DNA of 64,000 nucleotides, from positions 4,858 through 68,857 of the forward strand of contig CAYGSN010000011.1 of NCBI GenBank assembly GCA_964352675.1. Reading direction: 5' to 3'. Positions 51,692 to 60,238 of the stretch are shown one piece after another; the stretch's first letter is position 1; each line of letters begins with the position of its first letter. This DNA is from CAYGSN01 sp964352675. GTDB lineage: Bacteria > Pseudomonadota > Alphaproteobacteria > Micavibrionales > Micavibrionaceae. The position numbers and the translations under genes are program-made. The notes under the pieces are model-generated. The model was not told the origin of the DNA and ran no database searches. It worked only from the letters and a program-made list of their open reading frames with translations.

Positions 51692-52594
51692 ATGGGCATG
51701 TTGAACTATTTGCCACCATTGAAAGCCTTTCTGAGCCTTGACAAATCCGATGCCTGCGCGCCGGAGAATGCGCGTGCGGTTATGATTCCGTTCGGGCTGG
51801 AAAAAACCGTCAGCTATACCGGCGGAACGGCCAAAGGCCCGCAGGCGATTTTGGATGCTTCGCCGGAACTGGAATATTTCGATGAGGTCTTTTGGTGTGA
51901 GCCGTTTCGTGAGTACGGCATTGCCACGCTGGCCGAGCCGGAAATCGCTGGAAACGTTGAAGACGCGCTGGACCAGCTTGAAAGCCTGACCGAAGAGGTG
52001 CTGGAAGCCGGTAAATTCCCCCTGATCCTGGGCGGGGAGCATTCGATCACCGCCGGTTCGATCCGCCCCTTTGCCCAGCGGTATGAACAGCTCACCATCC
52101 TGCAATTTGATGCCCATGCTGACTTACGTGATGGCTATGACGGGGAGCATTACAGCCACGCCGCCGCCATGTGCCGCTGCCTTGATCATCCGAATGTGCG
52201 CCTTGTTTCGGTTGGTATCCGCAATATCTCCGCCGGGGAAATCCCGTTCCTGGAGGCCAATAAAGACCGCATTGAAATCTTCTGGGCCAAGGACAAAGCC
52301 AAATGGAGCGCCGCAGATATCGCCAAAGCCGTGGGCACGGGGCCGACCTATATCACCTTTGACATTGACGGTTTTGATTCTTCCCTGATGCCCGCCACAG
52401 GAACGCCGGAGCCGGGTGGCCTGTTCTGGGACGAGGTTATGGACGCCTTGGCAGCAGTATCAAAAAGCGCCAACATTGTCGGCGCAGACGTTGTGGAACT
52501 GGCGCCGCAGACCGGGCTGCATGCCTGTGATTTTCTTGCGGCGAAGCTGTGCTACAAAATTATGAGCTATGCGTTGCTTGGAAAAAAATCATGA
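51692..52594 (+). CDS. speB: Agmatinase (ureohydrolase family)
   Basis: 300 residues from the ATG at 51692 (ATG 51698 is an alternative; no strong Shine-Dalgarno). A much longer upstream frame overlaps the dehydrogenase on the other strand. Mn-binding motifs LILGGEHSIT, FDAHADLRDGYDG and FDIDGFDSSLMPATGTPEPG, then GADVVELAPQ. It hydrolyses agmatine to putrescine and urea. Together with ornithine decarboxylase it gives two routes to putrescine. No arginine decarboxylase is present in the window. It overlaps the CDGSH gene as ATGA. Confidence 0.94.
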   Translation: MGMLNYLPPLKAFLSLDKSDACAPENARAVMIPFGLEKTVSYTGGTAKGPQAILDASPELEYFDEVFWCEPFREYGIATLAEPEIAGNVEDALDQLESLTEEVLEAGKFPLILGGEHSITAGSIRPFAQRYEQLTILQFDAHADLRDGYDGEHYSHAAAMCRCLDHPNVRLVSVGIRNISAGEIPFLEANKDRIEIFWAKDKAKWSAADIAKAVGTGPTYITFDIDGFDSSLMPATGTPEPGGLFWDEVMDALAAVSKSANIVGADVVELAPQTGLHACDFLAAKLCYKIMSYALLGKKS

Positions 52595-52848
52595 CCGGCG
52601 GCGGACCAAAAGCAAAGATTGCAGGTACCGCACCGATAGAGGTCCAACTCGAAAAGGGGCAGCAATACGGGTTTTGCACCTGCGGCCATTCCGAAAAACA
52701 GCCTTTCTGCGACGGTCTGCATAAAGAACACGCGCCTGAATTCAAATCCCTGAAATTCTGCTCGGTCAAGGATCAGACAGTGTTCCTGTGCATGTGCAAA
52801 CACAGCCGGAAATTTCCCTTTTGCGACGGGTCGCATTCGCGCTGCTAG
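52591..52848 (+). CDS. CDGSH-type [2Fe-2S] protein with two motifs
   Basis: 85 residues from the ATG at 52591 overlapping the agmatinase stop. Two CDGSH units: Cys29, Cys31, Cys40, His44 (CTCGHSEKQPFCDGLH) and Cys67, Cys69, Cys78, His82 (CMCKHSRKFPFCDGSH). Each binds a 3Cys-1His cluster, as in mitoNEET. Two-unit bacterial proteins may transfer electrons or clusters. Coupled translation with agmatinase is unexpected; no Fe-S role in that enzyme is known. Confidence 0.93.
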   Translation: MTGGGPKAKIAGTAPIEVQLEKGQQYGFCTCGHSEKQPFCDGLHKEHAPEFKSLKFCSVKDQTVFLCMCKHSRKFPFCDGSHSRC

Positions 52849-52854
52849 GCGTTT

Positions 52855-53586
52855 TTATGGCGCAGGAGTTGGTTCAGCTTCGGGATTTAGAACAGCCTGC
52901 TGCTTCTGCGCAAGCGTCTCGATATCAGCCCGCAGAGCAGCCTCCTCTTGCTGCAGGGCCGGATCTTCAAACAGGACGCTGCCGTGTTCCGCATCGACAA
53001 CATAACGCCCCTCGCTCCCCGCATAGAGACCCAGGAGCCTCTCATATGCCGCAATAAGCTCCTCTTCATAGGAGAAAAAATCGATATAGCGCGAGGCTTG
53101 TTCTTGTTTGACTTTGCTCCAGCCCTCCAAAATCGTCCGGCGTTTTTTTTCTTGTAGATCGGCGGACAGCGCCTGCACATTCTGATCGGTATTTTCAAAA
53201 ACCAAAATCAGCTCGTCCATCTTTCCACGCAGCGACGGGATAAGGTTCTGTGCAATTTCAAGGTTTTGCGTAGCGTAATCTGGACGACGCAAATTAGCAG
53301 GCTGCACCAGGTCTTTCAAAACCTGCCGCTCCTTGTTATACGCTGCAACCCGCGTTTTAACGTCCTCCAGGAAAGTATAGAACAAAGCTTTAATCTGGTC
53401 CTCAGCCTCGCGTTCCTGCGCGGCCCTCTCCTGCACCTGCCGCGCCTGTTCCTGCTGGCGGAGCTGTTCCTGTGCGTATAGCTCATTCTGGTGTTGCATG
53501 AACACCCAGACACCAAAGCTGCCAACGATAACCAGCAAAATAGCGGCAATCTTCCCGGCCAGTTTTTCGACTTTCGGCTGTTTCAT
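52855..53586 (-). CDS. Membrane-anchored coiled-coil protein of unknown function
   Basis: 243 residues. One N-terminal membrane helix (about residues 11-30, KIAAILLVIVGSFGVWVFMQ) and then Gln/Glu/Arg-rich coiled coil (ELYAQEQLRQQEQARQVQER) followed by a helical domain with FYTFLEDVKTRVAAYNKERQ. C-terminal tail Pro-rich. No family named. It starts 2 bp after the MTA/SAH nucleosidase stop, so it is in its operon. Probably faces the periplasm if the signal anchor is N-in. Confidence 0.7.
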   Translation of the reverse strand: MKQPKVEKLAGKIAAILLVIVGSFGVWVFMQHQNELYAQEQLRQQEQARQVQERAAQEREAEDQIKALFYTFLEDVKTRVAAYNKERQVLKDLVQPANLRRPDYATQNLEIAQNLIPSLRGKMDELILVFENTDQNVQALSADLQEKKRRTILEGWSKVKQEQASRYIDFFSYEEELIAAYERLLGLYAGSEGRYVVDAEHGSVLFEDPALQQEEAALRADIETLAQKQQAVLNPEAEPTPAP

Positions 53587-53588
53587 GT

Positions 53589-54146
53589 CTATATCCCCGC
53601 TTTATCCAGTGCGTCCTTAAGACGGATCGCAGCATGATGCAAGGCTTCGTGCCAATCCATATGCGCGGCGTCATCCGCCCCGTCCGAGACATATTTCAAA
53701 CACAGGAACGGAATGTCCTCACGCTGGCAGATCAACGCCAGCGCATACGCTTCCATGTCCACAACATCAAAATTCTGCGCGGCCTCGCTGGCATCAAAAT
53801 TATCGCCTGTCCCGCATAGCCCCTGGGGCAGACCTGTCACAGCCTGACCATATTCGATACGTACCGGATCATTAGAAAAAGGTGTTTGAAACCGTTCAAA
53901 TCCCAGGGCCGTAACATCCATGTCCCGCTGCACAAAAGCCGTACAATTGACAATGCTGCCCCCCTCATGCTTGCGGCTTCCGGCCGTACCCATATTCACC
54001 ACCAGCGAGGGTTTTTCCCGCACGATATGGCGGCTGAGCGCATAGGCAGCATTCACCTTGCCGATCCCGGTGTGCAGCAACGTACGGCCATTAAAAACAT
54101 CCTGACTCTCTTCTTTCATGGCAAAAACGAGCAAAGGCTCAGACAT
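53589..54146 (-). CDS. MTA/SAH nucleosidase-like phosphorylase-superfamily protein
   Basis: 185 residues, shorter than the usual 230. LLVFAMKEESQDVFNG holds the first Glu, GIGKVNAAYALS the phosphate-loop equivalent, NMGTAGSRKH, VVDMEAYALA the second catalytic Glu, and KYVSDGADD the catalytic Asp. These three residues are those of MtnN. It cleaves methylthioadenosine and S-adenosylhomocysteine. The missing middle strands mean its fold is trimmed, so another nucleoside may be the substrate. The start overlaps the MFS stop by 8 bp. Confidence 0.82.
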   Translation of the reverse strand: MSEPLLVFAMKEESQDVFNGRTLLHTGIGKVNAAYALSRHIVREKPSLVVNMGTAGSRKHEGGSIVNCTAFVQRDMDVTALGFERFQTPFSNDPVRIEYGQAVTGLPQGLCGTGDNFDASEAAQNFDVVDMEAYALALICQREDIPFLCLKYVSDGADDAAHMDWHEALHHAAIRLKDALDKAGI

Positions 54147-55485
54147 TTTTCTTTAATCCCTTTTTGAGCATTGTGAGAGCAGAAGCGCGAACCGCCTTCG
54201 GCACCAGCGCAACCATAAACCCGGCAACTGGAAGTGTCAAAAGCCCGGTGGTTAAAAACAATTCCTCCACACGCATGCCGCCGGAAAGCATAATACTGGC
54301 CATCAGGGACGCTGCAAGGATAAACAGGGCATCAATCAGCGCCGAAGACGCCAGCACGCGGGCGCGGTGATCAGCCGGAATCCTGTCCTGTACGATGGAC
54401 TTCAGAGGCACCACATACAAACCGCCCATTACCGACAGCGCAAACAGATCAAAAATGATCCTCCAGCCCGCGAAATGAGCCAGGAAAACATCCAGCCCTA
54501 TAAAATCTGTCCCGGCGGGCAAAGTCTCGGGATTATAGGGAAGACTGGCGAAATACAGCTCCATCGCAAAAAACGCGATGCCCAGACCGGCCAGCGGCAC
54601 GAAAGTCGCTTCGACCTTGCTGCGCAGCATCCGGTTGTTCAACAGGCCACCCGCAGCAATACCGATAGAAAAAATCACCATAAAAAAGGTCAGGACGAAA
54701 TTATCGACATAGAGTGTCTGCCGCGCAAAATTCGGGAATTGCGAGAGCATCATCGCGCCCACAAAGTAAAACCAGGATGTGCCTAAAATTGCAATAAACA
54801 CACCGCCTTTTTGCGCGGCTGCAAAGCGAATGCTTTTCATAGCTTCTGTAAACGTATTGTAATTCAGCTTTATCTGTGGCGCGGGCGGCGGCGCATCCGG
54901 AATGCCCCGGCTTGCCGTATAACCTGCCAGGGCAAAAACTAATAAGAACGCCCCGACAAAAAACAGGCCGATACCGCTAAGCGCCAGCAAGCTGCCGATG
55001 ATAGTTCCGGCCAGAATCGCCAGATACGTGCCGGTGTTGATCAGCGCATTGCCCCCGATCAGTTCGTCATGCTGAAGATGTTGGGGCAGGATGGAAAACT
55101 TGCTGGGGCTGAAAAACGCCGATTGCGCTCCCAGAAAAAACAGCACAAGCATTAAAACCAGGACCGATTGAACCAGCAGGCCTAGCAAGGCGACCAGCAC
55201 GATGACAATCTCCGCAATCTTGATCCGGCGGATCAGAAAGGCTTTGTCGAATTTATCCGCCATTTCTCCAGCCAAAGGCGCAAACAGGATGAAAGGCAGG
55301 ATAAACACCCCGGCGGCAATGCTGACCAGCACCTCCGGCTGCCAGGTACCGATATCCCACAGACCGTAGGCCACCAGCACGGAAACACTGGTGCGGAAAA
55401 GATTGTCGTTTAGCGCGCCCAGAAACTGCGTGATAAATAGGGGTAAAAACCGCTCTTTACCCATGAGTTCATATTGATTTTGCAT
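54139..55485 (-). CDS. MFS transporter of the lysophospholipid-transporter (LplT) type
   Basis: 448 residues from the ATG at 55485; another in-frame start at 55521 adds 12 residues. Twelve membrane helices; FITQFLGALNDNLFRTSVSV, FAPLAGEMADKFDKAFLIRR and FFSPSKFSILPQHLQHDELI are typical of LplT and of the transporter part of acyltransferase fusions. It probably flips lysophospholipids across the inner membrane for reacylation. The acyltransferase and acyl-ACP synthetase domains often fused to it are absent here. It heads an operon with the nucleosidase gene. Confidence 0.88.
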   Translation of the reverse strand: MQNQYELMGKERFLPLFITQFLGALNDNLFRTSVSVLVAYGLWDIGTWQPEVLVSIAAGVFILPFILFAPLAGEMADKFDKAFLIRRIKIAEIVIVLVALLGLLVQSVLVLMLVLFFLGAQSAFFSPSKFSILPQHLQHDELIGGNALINTGTYLAILAGTIIGSLLALSGIGLFFVGAFLLVFALAGYTASRGIPDAPPPAPQIKLNYNTFTEAMKSIRFAAAQKGGVFIAILGTSWFYFVGAMMLSQFPNFARQTLYVDNFVLTFFMVIFSIGIAAGGLLNNRMLRSKVEATFVPLAGLGIAFFAMELYFASLPYNPETLPAGTDFIGLDVFLAHFAGWRIIFDLFALSVMGGLYVVPLKSIVQDRIPADHRARVLASSALIDALFILAASLMASIMLSGGMRVEELFLTTGLLTLPVAGFMVALVPKAVRASALTMLKKGLKKNV

Positions 55486-55669
55486 GCAGTGATTATTACC
55501 GCCCAAACCCGGTAGCGGCAAGGAGTTTGTCAGAAAATCCTCAAACCCTTAGTAAGAAAGGGATAGAAGGAAGTAACGAAGAAAAAATTTGGAGAAAACA
55601 GGAACTCTGTGCTATAAATAAAAGCAATTATAAAAAATAATAATTTATGCAACAGGGACTGCACAAATC

Positions 55670-55903
55670 ATGATCAATACGAGAATCGCGCCAATTATCA
55701 CGGATCTCTCAGGGCGCTTTGGGGTCGTAAACCAGGGGCCGGGCGATACAACGACGGTAATGACTGCTACCTCAGTTTCTGTCACCCCATTCAATGTGAA
55801 CACTCATATAGAATCGCTGATTGAGCCTAAAAGCAAAACAAGAATCCCTGAATATGTTAGTAGCCTTCCTCCACACCTGCAAAGAATGATGGGTTTTTTT
55901 TAA
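55670..55903 (+). CDS. Possible small protein of unknown function
   Basis: 77 residues, ATG at 55670 preceded by AGGGA about 15 nt away. MINTRIAPIITDLSGRFGVV begins and ends SSLPPHLQRMMGFF. No signal, no motif. It overlaps the convergent hydrolase by 4 bp. Its low GC and weak start make it uncertain; it may be a short lineage-specific gene. Confidence 0.4.
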   Translation: MINTRIAPIITDLSGRFGVVNQGPGDTTTVMTATSVSVTPFNVNTHIESLIEPKSKTRIPEYVSSLPPHLQRMMGFF

Positions 55904-56715
55904 TCCGTAAGCCGCGCGGCATACGCCATCCAAGCTTCATGATCCGCGCCGGGCACGACCTGCATTTTGTGGTTTGAAAGCCCTAGGCCATTGGCTTTAT
56001 CCAGAAAATCGCGCGTTAACGCACAAGGCATCACCGAATCATTGCCGCCACACAGGTGAATAAACTCAGTCTGCACAGACGCGTGCAAAAGAAAATCAGT
56101 TGTCTGTGACAAACGCAAGGGAGAGACATTGTGATGATCCACCCATGCCGCCGGATCAATCACCCCGGCCACAGTGGTCACTTTGGAAATGTCGGAACGC
56201 TTTGCCGCGAGTAACATGGCAACATAACCTCCGCCCGAATACCCTATCAACTCAAAGGATTCGATACCGAATCGGGTTTTGAGCTTGTCCAGAGCTGCAT
56301 TGACGGAACCAACAACACGCGGATGAAACCGGTCATAGGTCCAGAAATCAGCGCTGCATTGCGAATCGTTTGTAAACTGGCACGGCCGTGCCAGATAGAT
56401 CGCCGGAGCGCCGGATGCGATCGCCATCTGAAGGCCCGCAGGCTCGCGCGGACTGGGGTTGTCCGAAACCCGGAACCGCGTTACCCAGGCATAGCCGTCC
56501 CCTTCCAGGTAGATTCGTCCGCTCTTGTTATGAGAAGCAACCATATCGGGATGAAAAGCTGAAAAAACCTGAAAATCAGGCGTTTGAATAGTTTCAGAGC
56601 GAAAACCAGAATGATCCAAAAGTTGAGCAAGGTGATCCATTCTTCCTGATACACTCGCACATCCTGCCAGAATCATTAGAAAGCCTGTGCAGAGGAAAAA
56701 GGCTGAAGAATGCAA
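55900..56715 (-). CDS. Alpha/beta-hydrolase lipoprotein
   Basis: 271 residues if started at TTG 56715, giving a short lipoprotein signal with lipobox ILAGC (HSSAFFLCTGFLMILAGCAS). The frame also continues to a TTG at 56769, but that stretch contains the barrel gene's terminator and codes a non-signal sequence. GYSGGGYVAMLLAAKR is the nucleophile elbow, with the acid in HLCGGNDSV and the His in VPGADHEAWM. The paired cysteines in ARPCQFTNDSQCSADFW suggest oxidation in the periplasm. Substrate unknown. Confidence 0.8.
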   Translation of the reverse strand: MHSSAFFLCTGFLMILAGCASVSGRMDHLAQLLDHSGFRSETIQTPDFQVFSAFHPDMVASHNKSGRIYLEGDGYAWVTRFRVSDNPSPREPAGLQMAIASGAPAIYLARPCQFTNDSQCSADFWTYDRFHPRVVGSVNAALDKLKTRFGIESFELIGYSGGGYVAMLLAAKRSDISKVTTVAGVIDPAAWVDHHNVSPLRLSQTTDFLLHASVQTEFIHLCGGNDSVMPCALTRDFLDKANGLGLSNHKMQVVPGADHEAWMAYAARLTD

Positions 56716-56742
56716 AAAAGCCTGGCTGAGCCAGGCTTTTTC
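56714..56742 (-). terminator. Terminator of the beta-barrel protein gene
   Basis: On the minus strand GCCTGGC, loop TCA, GCCAGGC, then TTTTTT; A-runs on the other side make it symmetric. It lies 30-58 bp past the barrel stop at 56772 and overlaps the extended N-terminus of the hydrolase frame, so a start upstream of it would be separated from the message. Confidence 0.85.
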
Positions 56743-56771
56743 AGAATTTTTAAAGACTATCTTTTTCAAGA

Positions 56772-57965
56772 TTAGAATTCTACGCGCAGGCCACCTTGTA
56801 CGGTGTACTCTTCGTAGTCATCGCGGAATTCGATAGTGTAGGCTTCAAATCCACCGGATACGTTTGGTGCAATGTTGAAGTCCAGACCAGCACCGAACTT
56901 AGCGCCGAAGTCTTCATCATCCAAAGATGATCTTGTCTGGCCAACAGCAACTGCTGCTTCGTCTTTTGCAAAGTCAAACTGTACACCAGCAAGAGCATAA
57001 GGCTCTACACCGTTGAAGTTATAACCGAAACGTGCATCCACCATGAACTGACCAAGATCTGTATCTTGTGAGCCCTGAGCGATTGCTGTTCCGTTAGACT
57101 CTGTTTCTGAGAAAGCATCCTTTTCTTCAGTTGCATAGAACACTGTCGCTCTGCCGCGCAGGTGCCAGTTGTCATCGCCACGCATGTTGAAGAAGTGATC
57201 TCCACCAACACTTGCGTTCACGAAGTAACGGTCAGCATCTGTAGAACCTGTAATTCTGTTTCCAGAGATAGGGTCAAAGCGAAGCGTATCATACTCAACA
57301 TCGGAATAACCGGCGCTGATGTTTGCATATGCATTTGGTGCCAGTTTGAAACCAACATAAGGAGCAATGGTATAACCAGTGCCGCTCAGGTTACCATCCT
57401 GACCGCCAAAACCGTTATATTTAGTGTCGATATCGACATCTTCGTAACCAACGGACAGACCGATAATGGCTTGCTCTGAAACGCGGTAGTCAACTCCACC
57501 AAGAACAGTATAAACCTGACCGTCAAATGCTGTGTCTGTATTGCCGTCCTCAACATCGCTGTAAGAACCGGATACCCAAACACCAGCTTTGCCGTTCATG
57601 CCGCCGCCGGACAGACCGGAAGAAGCAGAAAATTCATTAGAAGCGAAGTTCACGCCGCCTTGTGAACCGGAAATTGCCGCAGAAACACGGTCGCCAACCA
57701 GACGTGCAGTCTGTGAAGCCGCTGTTGCCAGAACCGCTGTTGATGTCACAACAGTGGAGGCTGAGTTTCCTGTGTTGTTTGCGGAACAAGGATCACCATA
57801 AACGCCGCCTGATGTGTAAGCATCCGCAGAGTATGTACCAAGGCTTTCGTTGTATATGTTGTTGGAACAAGAATATGACGATTGCGCCTGAGCTTGCTGA
57901 GAGCCTAGCCCGAACGCAAAAACCACTGCAGTAGCCGCAATGAATTTCGTTGCTGTTTTAAACAA
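56772..57965 (-). CDS. Outer-membrane beta-barrel protein (autotransporter-barrel type)
   Basis: 397 residues from TTG 57965, which lies 7-8 nt after AAGGGG and gives a clean signal peptide (FKTATKFIAATAVVFAFGLG, cut after QAQA). The ATG at 57992 adds nine residues but has no Shine-Dalgarno. The N-terminal 110 residues hold two Cys pairs and Ser/Thr-rich sequence; the C-terminal 270 residues are amphipathic strands (VWVSGSYSDVED, YTVLGGVDYRVSEQAI, YVGFKLAPNAYANISAGYSD) ending in GLRVEF with a terminal Phe, the outer-membrane assembly signal. Codon use is unlike the neighbours (many GTA/GTT, CGT, GGT), typical of a highly expressed protein. Confidence 0.85.
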   Translation of the reverse strand: MFKTATKFIAATAVVFAFGLGSQQAQAQSSYSCSNNIYNESLGTYSADAYTSGGVYGDPCSANNTGNSASTVVTSTAVLATAASQTARLVGDRVSAAISGSQGGVNFASNEFSASSGLSGGGMNGKAGVWVSGSYSDVEDGNTDTAFDGQVYTVLGGVDYRVSEQAIIGLSVGYEDVDIDTKYNGFGGQDGNLSGTGYTIAPYVGFKLAPNAYANISAGYSDVEYDTLRFDPISGNRITGSTDADRYFVNASVGGDHFFNMRGDDNWHLRGRATVFYATEEKDAFSETESNGTAIAQGSQDTDLGQFMVDARFGYNFNGVEPYALAGVQFDFAKDEAAVAVGQTRSSLDDEDFGAKFGAGLDFNIAPNVSGGFEAYTIEFRDDYEEYTVQGGLRVEF

Positions 57966-58016
57966 TGTTCTACCCCTTTTAGTTAATATCATTAGGTTAA
58001 AGTTAAAAGACTATTC

Positions 58017-58046
58017 AAAATAAGTTGGATTGCTTTAGAGTGTCAA
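58017..58046 (-). promoter_or_regulatory. Promoter of the beta-barrel protein gene
   Basis: On the minus strand TTGACA (58041-58046) is a perfect -35. 18 nt downstream is TATTTT (58017-58022), a weaker -10. The predicted start is about 40 bp before the TTG start codon. A strong -35 fits the high-expression codon use. Confidence 0.55.
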
Positions 58047-58179
58047 TAAGACACAGCAAAGATATTACACAGCCCCCCTTGATGTGGCATTTTTACAACA
58101 CCAAGAAAATCTAAATAAACCCTAGTTTTGAGCAAGTTTTGAAGATACCCAAAGACACGAGTCAAAGACAAAATATCAC

Positions 58180-60222
58180 ATGCACCACCAGACCTACAGC
58201 CTAAAAAACATAGCCATACTCCTTATCGGCCTTAGCTTTACAGCCTCGCTCTTCCTGTTTGTATCCTCCCTGTCTTTTGTTGGGATAGGTCATTGGCCAC
58301 AATCAGAGGGGGCGATTAGCCTGTTCTGCGCCCTGGGATTTTCATGCAGCTTGGGGCTCTTCCTCCTGAGCGCAAGTGGGCACAAAAATCTGGTAGTCGC
58401 CTATGTAAAGCATCCGGCGGTCCTGATATTTCTTGGTATCGCCTTTGTAAGCAGTATGTTCGCCCCCCTCACCCCCCTCCCTGTACGCAGTTTTTTGGGA
58501 TCGCCACAAATTGGAGAAGGCGTATTGTGGTGGTTAAATGCAGCAATTTTTACACTAAGTGCCCTGATTTTATGCCGGATTCCCATCTATAAGAAACTTC
58601 TTGGATTCGCTGCTATCTCGAGTACCGCAGTGTGTTTTGGGCTGTGTTTAGCTTATGTATACCTTGGAAACCTGTACGCTCCGTTCTATTTTCCAGACTT
58701 TAATGCCTTCCAGTTGATTTGCTTGTTGCCGATTCTCTATGGCCTATTAAGCGGATATATAAAGGACAAGCAGCTCTGGATCGGGCTTTATATTGCTTTG
58801 TTGCCGCTTATGTACCTCTCACAGAATCACATAGGGCTTGCATTTGCTGCTCTCGGGTTTTTGTATTTCCTGATTCTCTGGTTCCTTTTGCCCCTTCGGC
58901 CCAAACTTAAATCCCGCATAGGGTTTGCAACGCTGACGATATTACCCATTTTTGTTCTGGCTTTTAGCGCCGTTGTCCTGAGCCTTCCTGCAGAAGGGGG
59001 GTTCTATGATTATATAAAATATGGGTCTATACAGACAATATTTTCAAGGGCCTATCTTGTGGGCATGGCCATAAAACCAATGTTGGAACATCCAATCAGC
59101 ATTCTTATAGGGCAGGGCTGGGGAGTGTTTGATGAGCATATCATCCTTTACATCCCTACAGAGTGGCTGGACCTGACCCTCAAAAGAAATGCGCAGTGGG
59201 ACGGACTTACCACAGACCATTTCCACTCTCACAATATTATAGTCGAGACCTTTTCTGCGGCTGGAATTCTTGCAGCGCTTCTTATTTACAGCCTGTTTCT
59301 TGCGATTCCCTTCGCCGTAAAAAAACACCAGCGCTTTGGCGCCTTCGTCTTTTCTGCAGGATTGGCCAGTCTCACAGCCTTCTGGTTTACTTTCGCTCTC
59401 CATATCCCGTTTATCGCATTGGCTATTGGATATATGAGCATGAGACCATATAAAAAATCGGCAATTATAAAATTTTTCCGACCTGCCCTTCCCGCAGTTT
59501 TGGTTGTTATAGGTCTTCTCCAGCTTAGTGGTGCGATTGCAACCTTCTTAACCGCCAAATCTACACATCAATACATTGCCACGGGCGTCGATATAAAGAA
59601 TATGGCAACCGAGTGTCCGAATGATTACCATGATTTCGGCGCGGGAGGGCTGCATCTGGCCATGATCATGACTCAACGGCTGCGCTATATTTCCTGGCAG
59701 GCCAGTAAAATTCTAGAATCCAGCAACCCGCAAGAAACGATCGACGACATGAAGGAAGGTATGCGCCAAGTAAATCACCTGTTCTGCCAATCCTCTCATT
59801 ATATTGAAAACAACCCGGCCAGCGCGCGTTTACACCTTGCCCGATTATTGATTCGCTCCGAGGCTTTGCTCAGCCTTGGCACCTATCTGGATCAGCAAAC
59901 GCTGGATTACTATTATGCTGGCTGGAAAGAAGATCTACAGCAATGGCTGGGCCTCGCCCCCACCCGCACAGACCAGGCCGTCCCATTCTTCCTCTGGCAT
60001 ATTTTGAACAACCGCGAAGATGTTTCTAAATCTCTGATTTACAGCATTTACGCGCACAATCCGGATGATCCTGTCGGACTATGGTTCAAGGGATTATATC
60101 TTACCAAAAACCCGCGCACAGCTTCTGAAGGTTTGAATTTGATGAAAAACGCACTAGATAAAGGGATCGAGAGATTTATGCCGGTTGATGAAAAACTGAA
60201 ATCACAGCTGCAAGACATATAA
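58180..60222 (+). CDS. O-antigen ligase/polymerase-like membrane protein with C-terminal helical domain
   Basis: 680 residues. About twelve membrane segments in the first 470 residues; the large periplasmic loop holds GQGWGVFDEHI and HFHSHNIIVETFSAAGILAA, close to the His-containing motif of WaaL/Wzy-C proteins. The C-terminal 200 residues are soluble with TPR-like helices (IENNPASARLHLARLLIRSE, IYAHNPDDPVGLWFKGLYLT). It would join a lipid-linked glycan to an acceptor or polymerise repeats. Low GC in the N-terminal part resembles other such genes. It is divergent from the barrel gene. Confidence 0.8.
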   Translation: MHHQTYSLKNIAILLIGLSFTASLFLFVSSLSFVGIGHWPQSEGAISLFCALGFSCSLGLFLLSASGHKNLVVAYVKHPAVLIFLGIAFVSSMFAPLTPLPVRSFLGSPQIGEGVLWWLNAAIFTLSALILCRIPIYKKLLGFAAISSTAVCFGLCLAYVYLGNLYAPFYFPDFNAFQLICLLPILYGLLSGYIKDKQLWIGLYIALLPLMYLSQNHIGLAFAALGFLYFLILWFLLPLRPKLKSRIGFATLTILPIFVLAFSAVVLSLPAEGGFYDYIKYGSIQTIFSRAYLVGMAIKPMLEHPISILIGQGWGVFDEHIILYIPTEWLDLTLKRNAQWDGLTTDHFHSHNIIVETFSAAGILAALLIYSLFLAIPFAVKKHQRFGAFVFSAGLASLTAFWFTFALHIPFIALAIGYMSMRPYKKSAIIKFFRPALPAVLVVIGLLQLSGAIATFLTAKSTHQYIATGVDIKNMATECPNDYHDFGAGGLHLAMIMTQRLRYISWQASKILESSNPQETIDDMKEGMRQVNHLFCQSSHYIENNPASARLHLARLLIRSEALLSLGTYLDQQTLDYYYAGWKEDLQQWLGLAPTRTDQAVPFFLWHILNNREDVSKSLIYSIYAHNPDDPVGLWFKGLYLTKNPRTASEGLNLMKNALDKGIERFMPVDEKLKSQLQDI

Positions 60223-60238
60223 ATCGAGACGCTTCGTT

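Noticed and set aside
55540..55570. CCCTT..AAGGG hairpin upstream of the LplT-like gene
   Set aside because: Stem is only 5 bp with no T-run, so it is not supported as a terminator or operator.
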